Below, in pieces: positions 1 through 8,145 of a stretch of DNA of 32,442 nt. Under the pieces are notes generated by a model. The model saw nothing but the letters and a program-made list of their open reading frames with translations. It was not told the DNA's origin and ran no database searches. The DNA is taken from assembly GCA_012519925.1 (NCBI GenBank), contig JAAYPF010000076.1:1-32442 (forward strand). The letters run 5' to 3'. The stretch is from Clostridiaceae bacterium (GTDB lineage Bacteria; Bacillota; Clostridia; Acetivibrionales; Acetivibrionaceae). The position numbers and the translations under genes are program-made. Position 1 is the first letter of the stretch. The number at the start of each line of letters is the position of its first letter.

Positions 1-141
1 CCAAATTTTCTAGGAAGGATGCCACTAAATTAAAAGTATGAGGATTTCACATTGACCTTCAAAGCAAGTAAACCAATAGAATAACAGGATGAAGAGATCA
101 TTGCCAACTTTTACTTGACACAAACACAAAAGGATGGCTTC

Positions 142-170
142 TTGGAGAAAAGAGCGAATAGTGATATTAT
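142..170 (+). promoter_or_regulatory. Candidate sigma-A promoter for the prepilin-peptidase operon
   Basis: TTGGAG at 142-147 and TATTAT at 165-170 are separated by 17 bases, 33 bases before the first start codon. The -35 is poor and the -10 is fair. The gene run could equally be read through from genes left of the window. Positions 1-141 show no convincing coding frame. Confidence 0.4.
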
Positions 171-202
171 ATTAATATGGAAATTTTGAGGAGAAAAAAT
201 TA

Positions 203-868
203 ATGTGGATATTTATTGCACTGCCGTTAACTTTAATGCTATTAGTGTTGGTGAACTGTTATTTACAAAAGGACTTAATTTTTAGCAAAGAATTATTTAA
301 GGACAGGCTAACTGCATTTTTGCCTTCACAACCTTTGTACATAATATTTTTGCTTGTTGTATTTATTACTGGGATAGTGTCCTTTGGTGCACAGTATTAC
401 TATTTTTCAGACTATGTTAAAGCGGCAAAGCTAACAACATTGGTATTATTGCTTGCACCAGTAGCTTATATTGATTTTAAAAGCAAGACAATTCCAAATA
501 AACTCTTGCTAGCAGGTTTGTTTGGGCGTATTATATTTTATGTAATTGAAATGTTTACAAAGAATAGAGAAATACTTGATATTTTTGTTTCAGACCTAAA
601 AGGTGTTCTTTTTGGAGGTGGAGTTTTTCTATTAGGGGCCATAATAGCAAAGAACAGTATTGGCATGGGAGATGTCAAATTGTATGGCGTAATAGGCTTT
701 TATTCTGGTTATATGGGAACGATGGCATCTATGCTTTTTAGTTTGTTTATATGTTTTATTGCATCGGTTATTCTGCTAATATCTAGAAAGAAAGGCAGAA
801 AAGACACATTGCCTTTGGCTCCGTTTGTGCTTGCAGGAACTTTTTTGGTTGTAATTTTAGGAAGTTAA
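203..868 (+). CDS. A24-family prepilin peptidase (TadV/CpaA-like)
   Basis: Membrane aspartic protease that would cleave the leader of type IV or Flp-type prepilins at the cytoplasmic face. The 221 residues are mostly hydrophobic, with about six membrane segments. Both family aspartates are visible: D91 in a IDFKSKTIPN context and D157 in the GMGD form of the GxGD motif (154-157). The N-terminal cysteine-rich methyltransferase domain of large PilD/ComC enzymes is absent, so it is the short CpaA/TadV type. The ATG at 203 follows GAGGAG by a normal distance. The WG-repeat gene starts 27 bases downstream, so the two are probably co-transcribed. No pilin is seen here; the rest of a pilus locus is expected to the left. 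The family is sure; the Tad assignment is inference. Confidence 0.88.
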   Translation: MWIFIALPLTLMLLVLVNCYLQKDLIFSKELFKDRLTAFLPSQPLYIIFLLVVFITGIVSFGAQYYYFSDYVKAAKLTTLVLLLAPVAYIDFKSKTIPNKLLLAGLFGRIIFYVIEMFTKNREILDIFVSDLKGVLFGGGVFLLGAIIAKNSIGMGDVKLYGVIGFYSGYMGTMASMLFSLFICFIASVILLISRKKGRKDTLPLAPFVLAGTFLVVILGS

Positions 869-895
869 TGAATATTATTTTATTGAGGTGTTCAG

Positions 896-2191
896 ATGAG
901 CAACAAAGTATTGGTTATAATTGTTGTGGTAGCTCTTTTTGCAGCTGCATGGTATATGGTTTTTCAAAAGGCAACTACTTTGCCTGTGGAGTACAATAAC
1001 AGTGTTGCATTGGCAAGGGATAATGCCGAAAAGGGCATATATAAAAAAGCTTTACAAAATTATAAAGATGCGTTGAGTATTAAGAGTGATGATGTTGATA
1101 TTTACCTTGAAATTGCCGATATTTATCTTAAATTGGGTGATGAAAGAGGCTTTGTTAATTATTGTGAGAAAATCACTAAAAATTTTCCTAAAAACCAAAA
1201 GCCTTACGAAGTTCTTATAGAGTATTATTTAAGAAAATCAGAGTATGTGAAGTGTTATGAAATAATAAGGACGGCTAAAAGAAGAAAAGTTCTTTCAGAA
1301 ACTTTAACTAAAGTTGAAAATGAAATAAAATATAAATATATAACAAAAACAAATACTTATAGCGATGTTAAAGTTTTTAACGAGGGTTTGTGTCCCGTTA
1401 AAATTAAAGATAAATGGGGTTATATCAGTGATACCACAGGGACAATAAAAATAAGTGCTGCATATGAGGATGCCGAAATATTTACAGCAGGAAATGCATT
1501 GGTAAAGACTGAAAAGGAAATGTTTTATATAGACACAAACGGAGATAAAGAATTAGTTCCGGGAGATAGTTTTGATTATCTTGGTACATTTAGAACAGTA
1601 GCAGTTGCATCACAGAATGGTAAATATTTTTATGTTGATAAGAATTTTAATAAGAAGTTTGGTGATTATGATTTTGCAACAAATATTAGTAATCAGCATG
1701 CGGCAGTAAAAAAAGGTGATAAGTGGGGGCTTATAAACATCGAAGGACAAGAGACAACAGGATTTATTTATGATGACGTAAAATTTGACGAAAAGGGTAA
1801 TTGTTATAGAAACGGAGTGGCCTTTATAAAAGAAAAGGATAAATACTACATGATTGACGCGGCGGGAACAAAAATTACCGAGAAAGGTTTTGATGATGTG
1901 GTTACCTTTGCCGCTGAAGAACCTACAGCAGTTAAGATTGGTAATCTGTGGGGGTTTGTGGACAATACAGGCACAATGATTATTGAACCTAGATATGATG
2001 ATGCTAGAGCTTTTACGAACGGTTTGGCCCCTGTAAAGATTGATAATGCTTGGGGATATATAACTAAAGATAATGAACTTGTAATACCAGCAAAATACGA
2101 AGATGCAAAAAATTTCACAAATAAGGGTGCAGCATGTGTCAAATCAAATGAGAAATGGGTACTCATTAAATTGTGTGAGTATGTTAATTGA
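896..2191 (+). CDS. Membrane-anchored TPR and WG-repeat protein
   Basis: A 431-residue protein of unknown exact role. Residues about 5-23 form one hydrophobic segment without a clear cleavage site, which suggests a signal anchor with the rest outside the membrane. Residues about 35-130 read as TPR-like helical repeats (for example around 'KGIYKKALQNYKDAL'). From about 160 to the end there are several WG beta repeats, each with a 'WGYI/WGLI/WGFV...G...I.P.YDDA..F..GLAPVK' pattern; four are clear and others are degenerate. WG repeats are usually thought to serve in binding or surface roles, but no enzymatic activity follows from them. It sits between a prepilin peptidase and an FHA protein, so a link to pilus or envelope assembly is plausible. 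Start ATG 896 follows GAGGTG. Confidence 0.85.
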   Translation: MSNKVLVIIVVVALFAAAWYMVFQKATTLPVEYNNSVALARDNAEKGIYKKALQNYKDALSIKSDDVDIYLEIADIYLKLGDERGFVNYCEKITKNFPKNQKPYEVLIEYYLRKSEYVKCYEIIRTAKRRKVLSETLTKVENEIKYKYITKTNTYSDVKVFNEGLCPVKIKDKWGYISDTTGTIKISAAYEDAEIFTAGNALVKTEKEMFYIDTNGDKELVPGDSFDYLGTFRTVAVASQNGKYFYVDKNFNKKFGDYDFATNISNQHAAVKKGDKWGLINIEGQETTGFIYDDVKFDEKGNCYRNGVAFIKEKDKYYMIDAAGTKITEKGFDDVVTFAAEEPTAVKIGNLWGFVDNTGTMIIEPRYDDARAFTNGLAPVKIDNAWGYITKDNELVIPAKYEDAKNFTNKGAACVKSNEKWVLIKLCEYVN

Positions 2192-2205
2192 TATAGGAGG
2201 TCATT

Positions 2206-3693
2206 ATGGCATTAGAAAGTCGGTTTACCTATGAAAATCAGGGTACAATAAGTTTTTTGGTATACAATTTGAAGGATGAGGATGTTGTTGACACCATAAC
2301 TTCTGGAATGCTACTCAACAATAAGATTGAGGGGTTAATTCCCTATGCTTACTCCCAAGTAGATACAAAAAGATATTTTAAATATAATATAACATCTAAG
2401 GTTACACTGAAAAATTATTTTTCCGGAAGTGTAACTAAAAGAAGGCTTGTAGGTGTACTGCTAAGCATTGCAAGTGCAATTCTTGATGGAGAAGATTATC
2501 TCATTAACGTGGAGAGTTTTGTTTTTGATTCCGAATTTATATATGTGGATGTGTCGAATTATTCTGCTTGTTTGGTATGCTTGCCAATATCCGATAGAAA
2601 ATCGGATATTGCTTCAATGAAAGAATTTGCTAAAAACATAATGTACAGTGTCCAGTTTGACCAATCGGAAGACTGTGATTATGTGGCGCAGATAATAAAT
2701 TTCCTAAACAATAGTGCTACTTTTTCAATTGCAGAATTTAAAAGATTATTGGAAAATATAATGGTCTCTGATTCTGGAAACAAAAGTAATATATCCAACA
2801 CAATGAATTTAGCCCAACAAAAATCGATAGAAGTGCCGAATGTGATGCCAGAGGCTCCTAGTTCTCCAATACCGGAAGAGTTAAAGCAAAAGCCTGTTAA
2901 TCCTGTTTCTAGAGTTGAAACTTCAGAAGGTCAGAAAAAACCTAGAAAGCCTTTAATAGATAAAAAGATAATGCCTATGCCTAAAGTGCAACCTAATGCA
3001 CAAAAAGCCACCTCAAATTTGGGCTTTGAAATACCTGGTATGACACCAACTCCAATTAAAGAAAATACACAGGAAAAGCATGAAAATCAAAAGGAAAAGA
3101 AAGGAAACTTTTTTTCTTCTATCTTCACTAAGAAGGAAAAAAGCAGTGGAGTTGTAGAACGAAAGCAGGGTAGTGTCGAAAAAAATATTATCAATAAACC
3201 TATTGAAGCTACTAATAAAGCTAGCAATAGACCTAATGAAGTTGTAAATAATCAATTGAATATAAATCCTCTTCCAAAAAAGGAAGAAGTTTATCCTGAT
3301 TTAATACCTATTGAAGAGAATATATTTGAGAAAACAACAGTACTAACTTCCCAAGCAACATCAAGCGATCAAGCTAACAAGGTTCAAAATAATGTATATA
3401 CTTATCCATATTTGATACTGAAAAAAACTCAAGAGAAAATAGAAATCAATAAGGAAGTTTTCAAACTAGGACAAGAGCCTAAATACGTTGATTATCTGTG
3501 TACTAATCCTGCTGTAAGTAGGAGCCATGCGGATATTATTTCACGAAATAATGAATATTTTATTCGTGACAACAATTCAACAAATGGTACTTTTGTAAAC
3601 AAGACTAGAATAACAAGTAATCAGGAAATAAAGATAAAGCACGAAGATGAAATAGTGCTTGCAAATGAAGTTTTTGAGTTTCGAATTTATTAA
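2206..3693 (+). CDS. FHA-domain protein with an N-terminal DUF6382-like domain
   Basis: A 495-residue cytoplasmic protein in three parts. Residues 1-175 form a folded domain resembling the DUF6382 family; its layout ('LKYNI..' like segment, long helix, then 'FVFDSEFIYVDVSN') recalls the pseudokinase fold of EssB/YukC, which is my inference. Residues about 185-395 are a Pro/Lys/Asn/Gln-rich, probably disordered linker. Residues about 400-495 are a complete FHA domain with the phosphothreonine-binding signature 'SRSHADI' and 'NNSTNGTFVN'. FHA domains bind phosphothreonine on partner proteins. It lies 14 bases after the WG gene and 18 before a PP2C phosphatase, so its phosphorylated ligand is probably reset by that enzyme. 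AGGAGG precedes ATG 2206. No Ser/Thr kinase lies in the window. Confidence 0.9.
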   Translation: MALESRFTYENQGTISFLVYNLKDEDVVDTITSGMLLNNKIEGLIPYAYSQVDTKRYFKYNITSKVTLKNYFSGSVTKRRLVGVLLSIASAILDGEDYLINVESFVFDSEFIYVDVSNYSACLVCLPISDRKSDIASMKEFAKNIMYSVQFDQSEDCDYVAQIINFLNNSATFSIAEFKRLLENIMVSDSGNKSNISNTMNLAQQKSIEVPNVMPEAPSSPIPEELKQKPVNPVSRVETSEGQKKPRKPLIDKKIMPMPKVQPNAQKATSNLGFEIPGMTPTPIKENTQEKHENQKEKKGNFFSSIFTKKEKSSGVVERKQGSVEKNIINKPIEATNKASNRPNEVVNNQLNINPLPKKEEVYPDLIPIEENIFEKTTVLTSQATSSDQANKVQNNVYTYPYLILKKTQEKIEINKEVFKLGQEPKYVDYLCTNPAVSRSHADIISRNNEYFIRDNNSTNGTFVNKTRITSNQEIKIKHEDEIVLANEVFEFRIY

Positions 3694-3711
3694 TTATGGT
3701 AGGTATGTCGA

Positions 3712-4479
3712 ATGAATTTTTTATCGGTTTCTTTAACGGATATTGGAATATCGAGAAGTGTAAATCAGGATTCAATATGTACAAAGGTTATACAAGAGGA
3801 CAACAAAAAAGCTTCCTTTTCAATTGTATGTGATGGAATGGGTGGACTTTCAGAGGGAGAGGTGGCAAGCCTTTCTGTTTTAAATAACTTTTGCAGATGG
3901 GCTGATAATATACTTCCGGTACTTATTAGAAACGGTATTGATTTTAATGAGCTTAAGGAGCAATGGACTAAAATTATTTTAAAGCAAAATCAATATTTGG
4001 GAGAATACGGTGCTAATAAAGGTATCATGCTTGGTACTACTTTGACTGCTCTGCTTATTAATGACGGAAGATATTATGGGGTTCACGTAGGAGATTCTAG
4101 AATTTATGAAATAAAAGATGGAGTACATCAGCTTACAAGAGATCATACTTTGGTTGAAAGGGATATCAGACTTGGAAATATAACAGAGGAGCAGGCAAAA
4201 AATGATCCTAGAAAAAACATTTTATTACAGTGCGTAGGAGCATCGCCATCTATTGAACCGGAGTTTATAAATGGAATAGCTGAAGAAAATACTGTATATA
4301 TGCTTTGTTCTGATGGTTTTAGGCATGTTATTTCTGATGAGGAACTATATGACAATCTTAACAGTAATATGTTGGTAAACGAACATGTAATGAAAGAACG
4401 AGCAAAATACCTTATTGAATTGAATAAATCAAGAATGGAACAAGATAATATTTCGGTAATCCTAGTAAAAACAATTTAG
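3712..4479 (+). CDS. PP2C-family Ser/Thr protein phosphatase
   Basis: Metal-dependent phosphatase that removes phosphate from Ser/Thr residues, partner of Hanks-type kinases. At 255 residues it is the usual single-domain Stp/PrpC size. Motifs visible in order: 'RSVNQD' near residue 15-20, metal-binding 'CDGMGG' (D41), 'GTTLTALLI', 'VGDSRIYEI', 'CSDGF' and the terminal 'QDNISVILV' aspartate. All metal-binding aspartates of the family appear present, so it should be active. No membrane segment is seen. The gene directly follows the FHA gene; the ribosome site (GGTAGGT) is weak, which allows translational coupling. It probably counters a kinase acting on the FHA ligand, but no kinase is encoded in the window. 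Confidence 0.92.
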   Translation: MNFLSVSLTDIGISRSVNQDSICTKVIQEDNKKASFSIVCDGMGGLSEGEVASLSVLNNFCRWADNILPVLIRNGIDFNELKEQWTKIILKQNQYLGEYGANKGIMLGTTLTALLINDGRYYGVHVGDSRIYEIKDGVHQLTRDHTLVERDIRLGNITEEQAKNDPRKNILLQCVGASPSIEPEFINGIAEENTVYMLCSDGFRHVISDEELYDNLNSNMLVNEHVMKERAKYLIELNKSRMEQDNISVILVKTI

Positions 4480-4521
4480 GTAATTTCAAATATCTTAATA
4501 TCAGCAAAAAAATTCTATTTG

Positions 4522-4571
4522 GTCTCCCTAGATAATATATATATTGTATAAAAATATTATCCTAAGGAGAC
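4522..4571 (+). promoter_or_regulatory. Imperfect 16-bp palindrome covering the lipase ribosome site
   Basis: The left arm starts GTCTCC at 4522 and the right arm ends GGAGAC at 4571; the inner ATAATAT/ATATTAT (4532-4538, 4554-4560) also pairs, with one mismatch and one bulge. The right arm contains AAGGAGA, the only ribosome site for the lipase at 4581. As RNA it would hide that site; as DNA it could be an operator. A TATAAA box lies in the loop at 4547-4552, so it is uncertain whether the left arm is transcribed from the local promoter. Confidence 0.5.
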
Positions 4572-4580
4572 TTTCTTTAA

Positions 4581-5708
4581 ATGGATATGAAGTTTAATGC
4601 AAACCTTGTATTAGGAGGCGGAGGAATAAAGGGAATAGCATATATAGGAGTACTTGAAGAGGCTGAAAAAAGAGGGGTTTTTTTTAGAAACATTTCCGGT
4701 GTGTCGGCAGGTGCTATAGCAGGTGCTTGCATTGCTGCCGGTTATCGTTCTGAGGAACTTAAGAGGGAATTTTATGAATTTGATTTTGGAAAATTTCATG
4801 TAGATAAGATAGTAGAAAAGGTTCCGGCGGTTGGAAGGTATATGGAATTTTGTACAAATACTAGACTTCAAGATAAAAGTATATACAATTTTCTAAATTC
4901 GAAATATGCTGCAGATACGAGGGAAGATGAATGTTATGATTATGAAGATGATTATAATTTGTATAGGGGTAATTTGCTTAAAAACATAGTTAAGTACAGC
5001 AAACAAGGATGCTTGTTTGATGGAGACCTTTTAGAAGAGTGGATATATAGACTCCTCGCTAAAAAGGGGATTAAAACCTTTGCCGATCTGAGAGGTGGAG
5101 TATCGGATTATGCCAATCCTATGGGGTATAAAGTAAGAATGACAGCCGTTGATGCTAAACGTGCTAAGGTTATTGTACTGCCTGATGATATGGCATATTA
5201 CGGTTTGAATCCTGACAGCCTTGAAGTAGCTAAAGCTGTAAGAATGAGTTCAAGTGTTCCTTTTGCTTTTAAACCTGTAGAGTTTTATTCGAAAAAAAAT
5301 AATAAAACAAAAAAGCACTATATTATTGACGGGGGTGTTTTGGACAATTTGCCTGTATGGACTATAAGTCCTTCCTTTAGAAGACCTATAATTGCATGCC
5401 GTCTTAACAAAGGAAATCAGAAAAAGGTAGTGTTTAAACCTTTAAATATACTTAAAGGTTTTGTGGCAGCAACCCATGATATCGGAGTGCCAAAATATAA
5501 TGTGAGAAATTGTTTTTTTGTTCCCATAAACACCTCTAAAGTCTCATTTTTAGATTTTGATTTATGTGATGAAGATAAGGATTATCTGTTTAACTCGGGT
5601 AAAAAGTCTGCTATTCCCGTATTTAACAAATTGGTGCACATGAAAAACATGGAAAGACTCGGTTTATTTGGCAGGATAAGATATTTATTAACCACAAGAG
5701 GATTTTAA
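4581..5708 (+). CDS. Patatin-like phospholipase / acyl hydrolase
   Basis: Serine acyl hydrolase of the patatin (PNPLA) family that would cleave acyl chains from lipids with a Ser-Asp dyad. Near the N-terminus is the oxyanion-hole loop GGGGIKG (12-18); the nucleophile elbow is G-V-S-A-G with Ser42; the catalytic Asp is D250 in DGG. At 375 residues it is in the usual range. There is no signal peptide or membrane segment, so a cytoplasmic or membrane-peripheral location is likely. An acidic insert (about 113-127, rich in D, E and Y) lies between the nucleophile and the C-terminal half. It stands 101 bases after the phosphatase and is probably its own unit. The natural substrate cannot be read from the sequence. 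Confidence 0.9.
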   Translation: MDMKFNANLVLGGGGIKGIAYIGVLEEAEKRGVFFRNISGVSAGAIAGACIAAGYRSEELKREFYEFDFGKFHVDKIVEKVPAVGRYMEFCTNTRLQDKSIYNFLNSKYAADTREDECYDYEDDYNLYRGNLLKNIVKYSKQGCLFDGDLLEEWIYRLLAKKGIKTFADLRGGVSDYANPMGYKVRMTAVDAKRAKVIVLPDDMAYYGLNPDSLEVAKAVRMSSSVPFAFKPVEFYSKKNNKTKKHYIIDGGVLDNLPVWTISPSFRRPIIACRLNKGNQKKVVFKPLNILKGFVAATHDIGVPKYNVRNCFFVPINTSKVSFLDFDLCDEDKDYLFNSGKKSAIPVFNKLVHMKNMERLGLFGRIRYLLTTRGF

Positions 5709-5826
5709 ACCTTCAAAGTCTTTTGAAATTAAGCTTTATTTTTTACTTGTTTTGTTATATTATTATTTAAGAATAGATGTGTTTTTAAGTATTTATTTAT
5801 GATAACTATGGATATAGTTTCTAAAA

Positions 5827-5852
5827 GTCTCTTTAAGTAAAATGTAAGAGAC
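5827..5852 (+). other. Small hairpin in the thrC leader
   Basis: GTCTCTT at 5827-5833 pairs perfectly with AAGAGAC at 5846-5852 across a 12-base loop, about 60 bases before the thrC start. A second weak pairing (AAAGCA/TGCTTT) follows and ends in a T-rich stretch before the ribosome site, so a simple attenuation arrangement is conceivable. No T-box consensus (such as TGG-pairing bulge or AGGGTGG) is visible. Confidence 0.3.
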
Positions 5853-5914
5853 AAAAGCATGGAGGCTCTTTGCTTTCTAAGCTTTTTATTTTTACTGAAT
5901 TAGGAGGAAGTAAA

Positions 5915-7414
5915 ATGCAATATGAAAGTACTCGTGGGGGATTAAAATCTATTAAATCTGCCGAAGCAATAAAAAGAGGTTTATCACCGGATGGTGGTCT
6001 GTTTGTTCCTGAAGACCGTGTAGAAATGGCTTTAGATGATATAAATAAAATGACTAATATGAGTTATCAGGATAGAGCAGTATGTATTCTGAGTAAATAT
6101 TTGACGGATTATTCCGAACAGGAAATAGCTGATTGTGTTTATAACGCATATACCACTCAAAAGTTTGGAGATAGCAGGATTGCTCCTGTTAATAAGCTGA
6201 ATGAAAATGTGCACATTCTTGAATTATGGCATGGTCCTACTTGTGCCTTTAAGGATATGGCATTGCAAATATTGCCTCATTTTTTGGTAAAGGCAGTCAG
6301 AAAGACAGGGGAAACAAGTGAAATCGTTATACTTGTTGCTACTTCTGGAGATACTGGAAAAGCAGCATTGGAAGGTTTTAAAGATGTTGACGGTACTAGA
6401 ATAATTGTTTTCTTTCCTAATAAGGGTGTCAGCGAAGTTCAAAAATATCAAATGATTACTCAAGAGGGTAAGAATGTTCACTCAATAGCTGTGGAAGGTA
6501 ATTTTGACGATGCCCAAAATGGCGTTAAGGCTATATTTACCGATGACAGTTTGGCACAAAAGCTTGAAAAAAATAATTTTAAGTTTTCTTCCGCCAATTC
6601 AATTAACTGGGGAAGACTTGTTCCACAGGTAGTTTATTATTTTTCAGCTTATGCGGATTTGGTGAAAAACGAAGAAATAAAGTTGGGGGAAAAGATCAAT
6701 TTTGTTGTTCCTACAGGCAATTTTGGTAATATACTTGCTGCACATTATGCAAAAGAAATGGGACTTCCCATTAATAAGCTTATATGTGCTTCAAATGATA
6801 ATAATATTCTGACCGATTTTATAAACACTGGAGTCTATGATAGAAATAGAGAGTTCAAAAAGACAATTTCCCCATCTATGGATATTCTTATATCAAGTAA
6901 TCTTGAAAGGCTTCTTTATGAGATTACCGAACATGATGCTTCAAGGATTAATGATTGGATGGAAAAACTTAAAGTTGAAGGCAAATACTCTATTGATCCT
7001 GTGACAAGAAAGAGAATTTCCACCGATTTCTGGGCTGGCTACTCTACTGAGGCTGAGACCATGAAAACAATTGAGGCAATTTTTAAAGAGTATAAGTATG
7101 TTATTGATACCCATACTGCTGTAGCTGTTGATGTTTATGATAAATATGTTATATCCACTGGGGATATTTCAAAGACAGTAATTGTTTCTACAGCTAGTCC
7201 ATTCAAGTTTAATGAAAGTGTAGCAAAATCTATTTTCGGAAATGATGCTGTAGAGGGTAAAAGTGAGTTTGAATTGCTTGATGTTTTGGCAGATAAGTGT
7301 GAAATAGCTATACCTGATGGTTTAAAGGGGCTTGACAAAAAGCCTGTAAAGCATAAGGCATCATGCGATAAATCGGATATGAAAAATATTGTTGAAGAAA
7401 TTCTTAAGGTTTAA
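5915..7414 (+). CDS. thrC: Threonine synthase
   Basis: PLP enzyme converting O-phospho-L-homoserine to L-threonine and phosphate, the last step of the pathway. I chose ATG 5915 because AGGAGG at 5902-5907 sits just before it; a TTG 45 bases upstream in the same frame lacks such a site. From this start the protein is 499 residues, the long (yeast/Clostridia-like) form. Features: N-terminal 'STRGG' and 'LSPDGGLFVPE', PLP-lysine K113 in 'HGPTCAFKDMALQ', and the phosphate-binding 'TSGDTGKAA'. It is separated by about 4 kb from hom and aspartate kinase, so the pathway is split into two units within this window. Identification is firm. Confidence 0.97.
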   Translation: MQYESTRGGLKSIKSAEAIKRGLSPDGGLFVPEDRVEMALDDINKMTNMSYQDRAVCILSKYLTDYSEQEIADCVYNAYTTQKFGDSRIAPVNKLNENVHILELWHGPTCAFKDMALQILPHFLVKAVRKTGETSEIVILVATSGDTGKAALEGFKDVDGTRIIVFFPNKGVSEVQKYQMITQEGKNVHSIAVEGNFDDAQNGVKAIFTDDSLAQKLEKNNFKFSSANSINWGRLVPQVVYYFSAYADLVKNEEIKLGEKINFVVPTGNFGNILAAHYAKEMGLPINKLICASNDNNILTDFINTGVYDRNREFKKTISPSMDILISSNLERLLYEITEHDASRINDWMEKLKVEGKYSIDPVTRKRISTDFWAGYSTEAETMKTIEAIFKEYKYVIDTHTAVAVDVYDKYVISTGDISKTVIVSTASPFKFNESVAKSIFGNDAVEGKSEFELLDVLADKCEIAIPDGLKGLDKKPVKHKASCDKSDMKNIVEEILKV

Positions 7415-7480
7415 ATTAGACCATTTCCAAAGTAACCTATTCAATACTATTTAATATATAGAAAGAAGAGGTGTAAAGGG

Positions 7481-7843
7481 ATGGAAAATACTAAGATTTT
7501 GGTAGTTGATGATGCACTATTTATGAGAAAACTCCTTGGGAATACTTTAATGGAGATAGGCTACAGTAATATCGAATATGCTGAGGATGGATTTGAAGCA
7601 GTAAAAAAAGCTGAGGAAATTCAACCCCAAGTTGTAACGTTGGACGTGTCTATGCCAGGAATGGATGGGCTTGAAGCTATTGGCAAGATATTAGAAGTTA
7701 GTTCGAAGAGTAAAATAGTAATGGTATCTGCAGTTAAGTCACAACAAATTATTAATACTGCTATAAACAAAGGAGCTGTAGACTACATACCTAAGCCCTT
7801 TAGCAGGCGTGAGGTTGAAAGTAGTATGAAAAGACTAGTATAA
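7481..7843 (+). CDS. CheY-like single-domain response regulator
   Basis: A 120-residue stand-alone receiver domain with every key residue: acidic pair D10/D11, phospho-acceptor D55 in 'VVTLDVSMPGMDG', Ser83 in the Thr/Ser position and Lys105 in 'IPKPF'. It has no output domain, so it signals by protein contact, as CheY does at the flagellar switch. It resembles Gram-positive CheY ('MPGMDG', 'GAVDYIPKPF'), but no chemotaxis genes flank it, so it may serve another kinase. A GAGGTG ribosome site precedes ATG 7481, and a terminator follows directly, so it is a short unit on its own or a read-through partner of thrC. Confidence 0.92.
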   Translation: MENTKILVVDDALFMRKLLGNTLMEIGYSNIEYAEDGFEAVKKAEEIQPQVVTLDVSMPGMDGLEAIGKILEVSSKSKIVMVSAVKSQQIINTAINKGAVDYIPKPFSRREVESSMKRLV

Positions 7844-7849
7844 AAAACT

Positions 7850-7875
7850 ACGGGGTATCGAACCCCTCCGTTTTT
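7850..7875 (+). terminator. Rho-independent terminator after the CheY-like gene
   Basis: ACGGGGT and ACCCC..CGT form a GC-rich stem with a short bulge around an ATCGA loop, followed by TTTTT. It starts 6 bases after the stop codon. A second weaker hairpin (CACTTC/GAAGTG) lies at about 7885-7904. Confidence 0.75.
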
Positions 7876-7930
7876 GCTCCTTTCACTTCGTTCGAAAGAA
7901 GTGTAATAAAAAACTTCGAGACGATTAAAA

Positions 7931-8121
7931 TGGATCCTATGTCAAGGACATTTTGAAAAAGCCTAGGCAGCCAAAAGCTGATTTCTATATTGTATAGGAG
8001 TCAGCTTTTTTAATCCCCATTGATATCTAAAGTTATTATAATACTCCATATAATTATCTATCATAAGCTGTAATTTCTCAAATGTAGAACAATTTTTAGA
8101 AGAATCTATCTCATCCTTCAT
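7931..8121 (-). pseudogene. Remnant of an IS3-family transposase (OrfB C-terminus)
   Basis: Reading the minus strand from 8121 to a TAG at 7963-7965 gives 52 codons. They match the well-known last part of IS150/IS3-group OrfB integrases: 'MKDEIDSSKNC', then 'YMEYYNNFRYQWGLKKLTP' and 'QYRNQLLAA'. An in-frame stop lies just upstream, so the rest of the integrase core (DDE) is gone. Just past the stop, 7931-7950 begins TGGATCCTATGTCAAGGACA, which looks like an IS3-type terminal inverted repeat, so the right end of the element is kept. The left boundary near 8122-8130 is unclear. This dead element lies directly downstream of the minus-strand oxidoreductase and may mark how that gene arrived. Confidence 0.8.
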
Positions 8122-8145
8122 AACGGGTCATTAACACACCATTAT

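Noticed and set aside
1-141. 3' end of an upstream gene
   Set aside because: All three frames contain stops and no recognisable C-terminus is seen; cannot be supported.
5709-5914. T-box leader for threonine synthase
   Set aside because: The gap is only about 200 bases and lacks the T-box consensus; only a small hairpin is seen.
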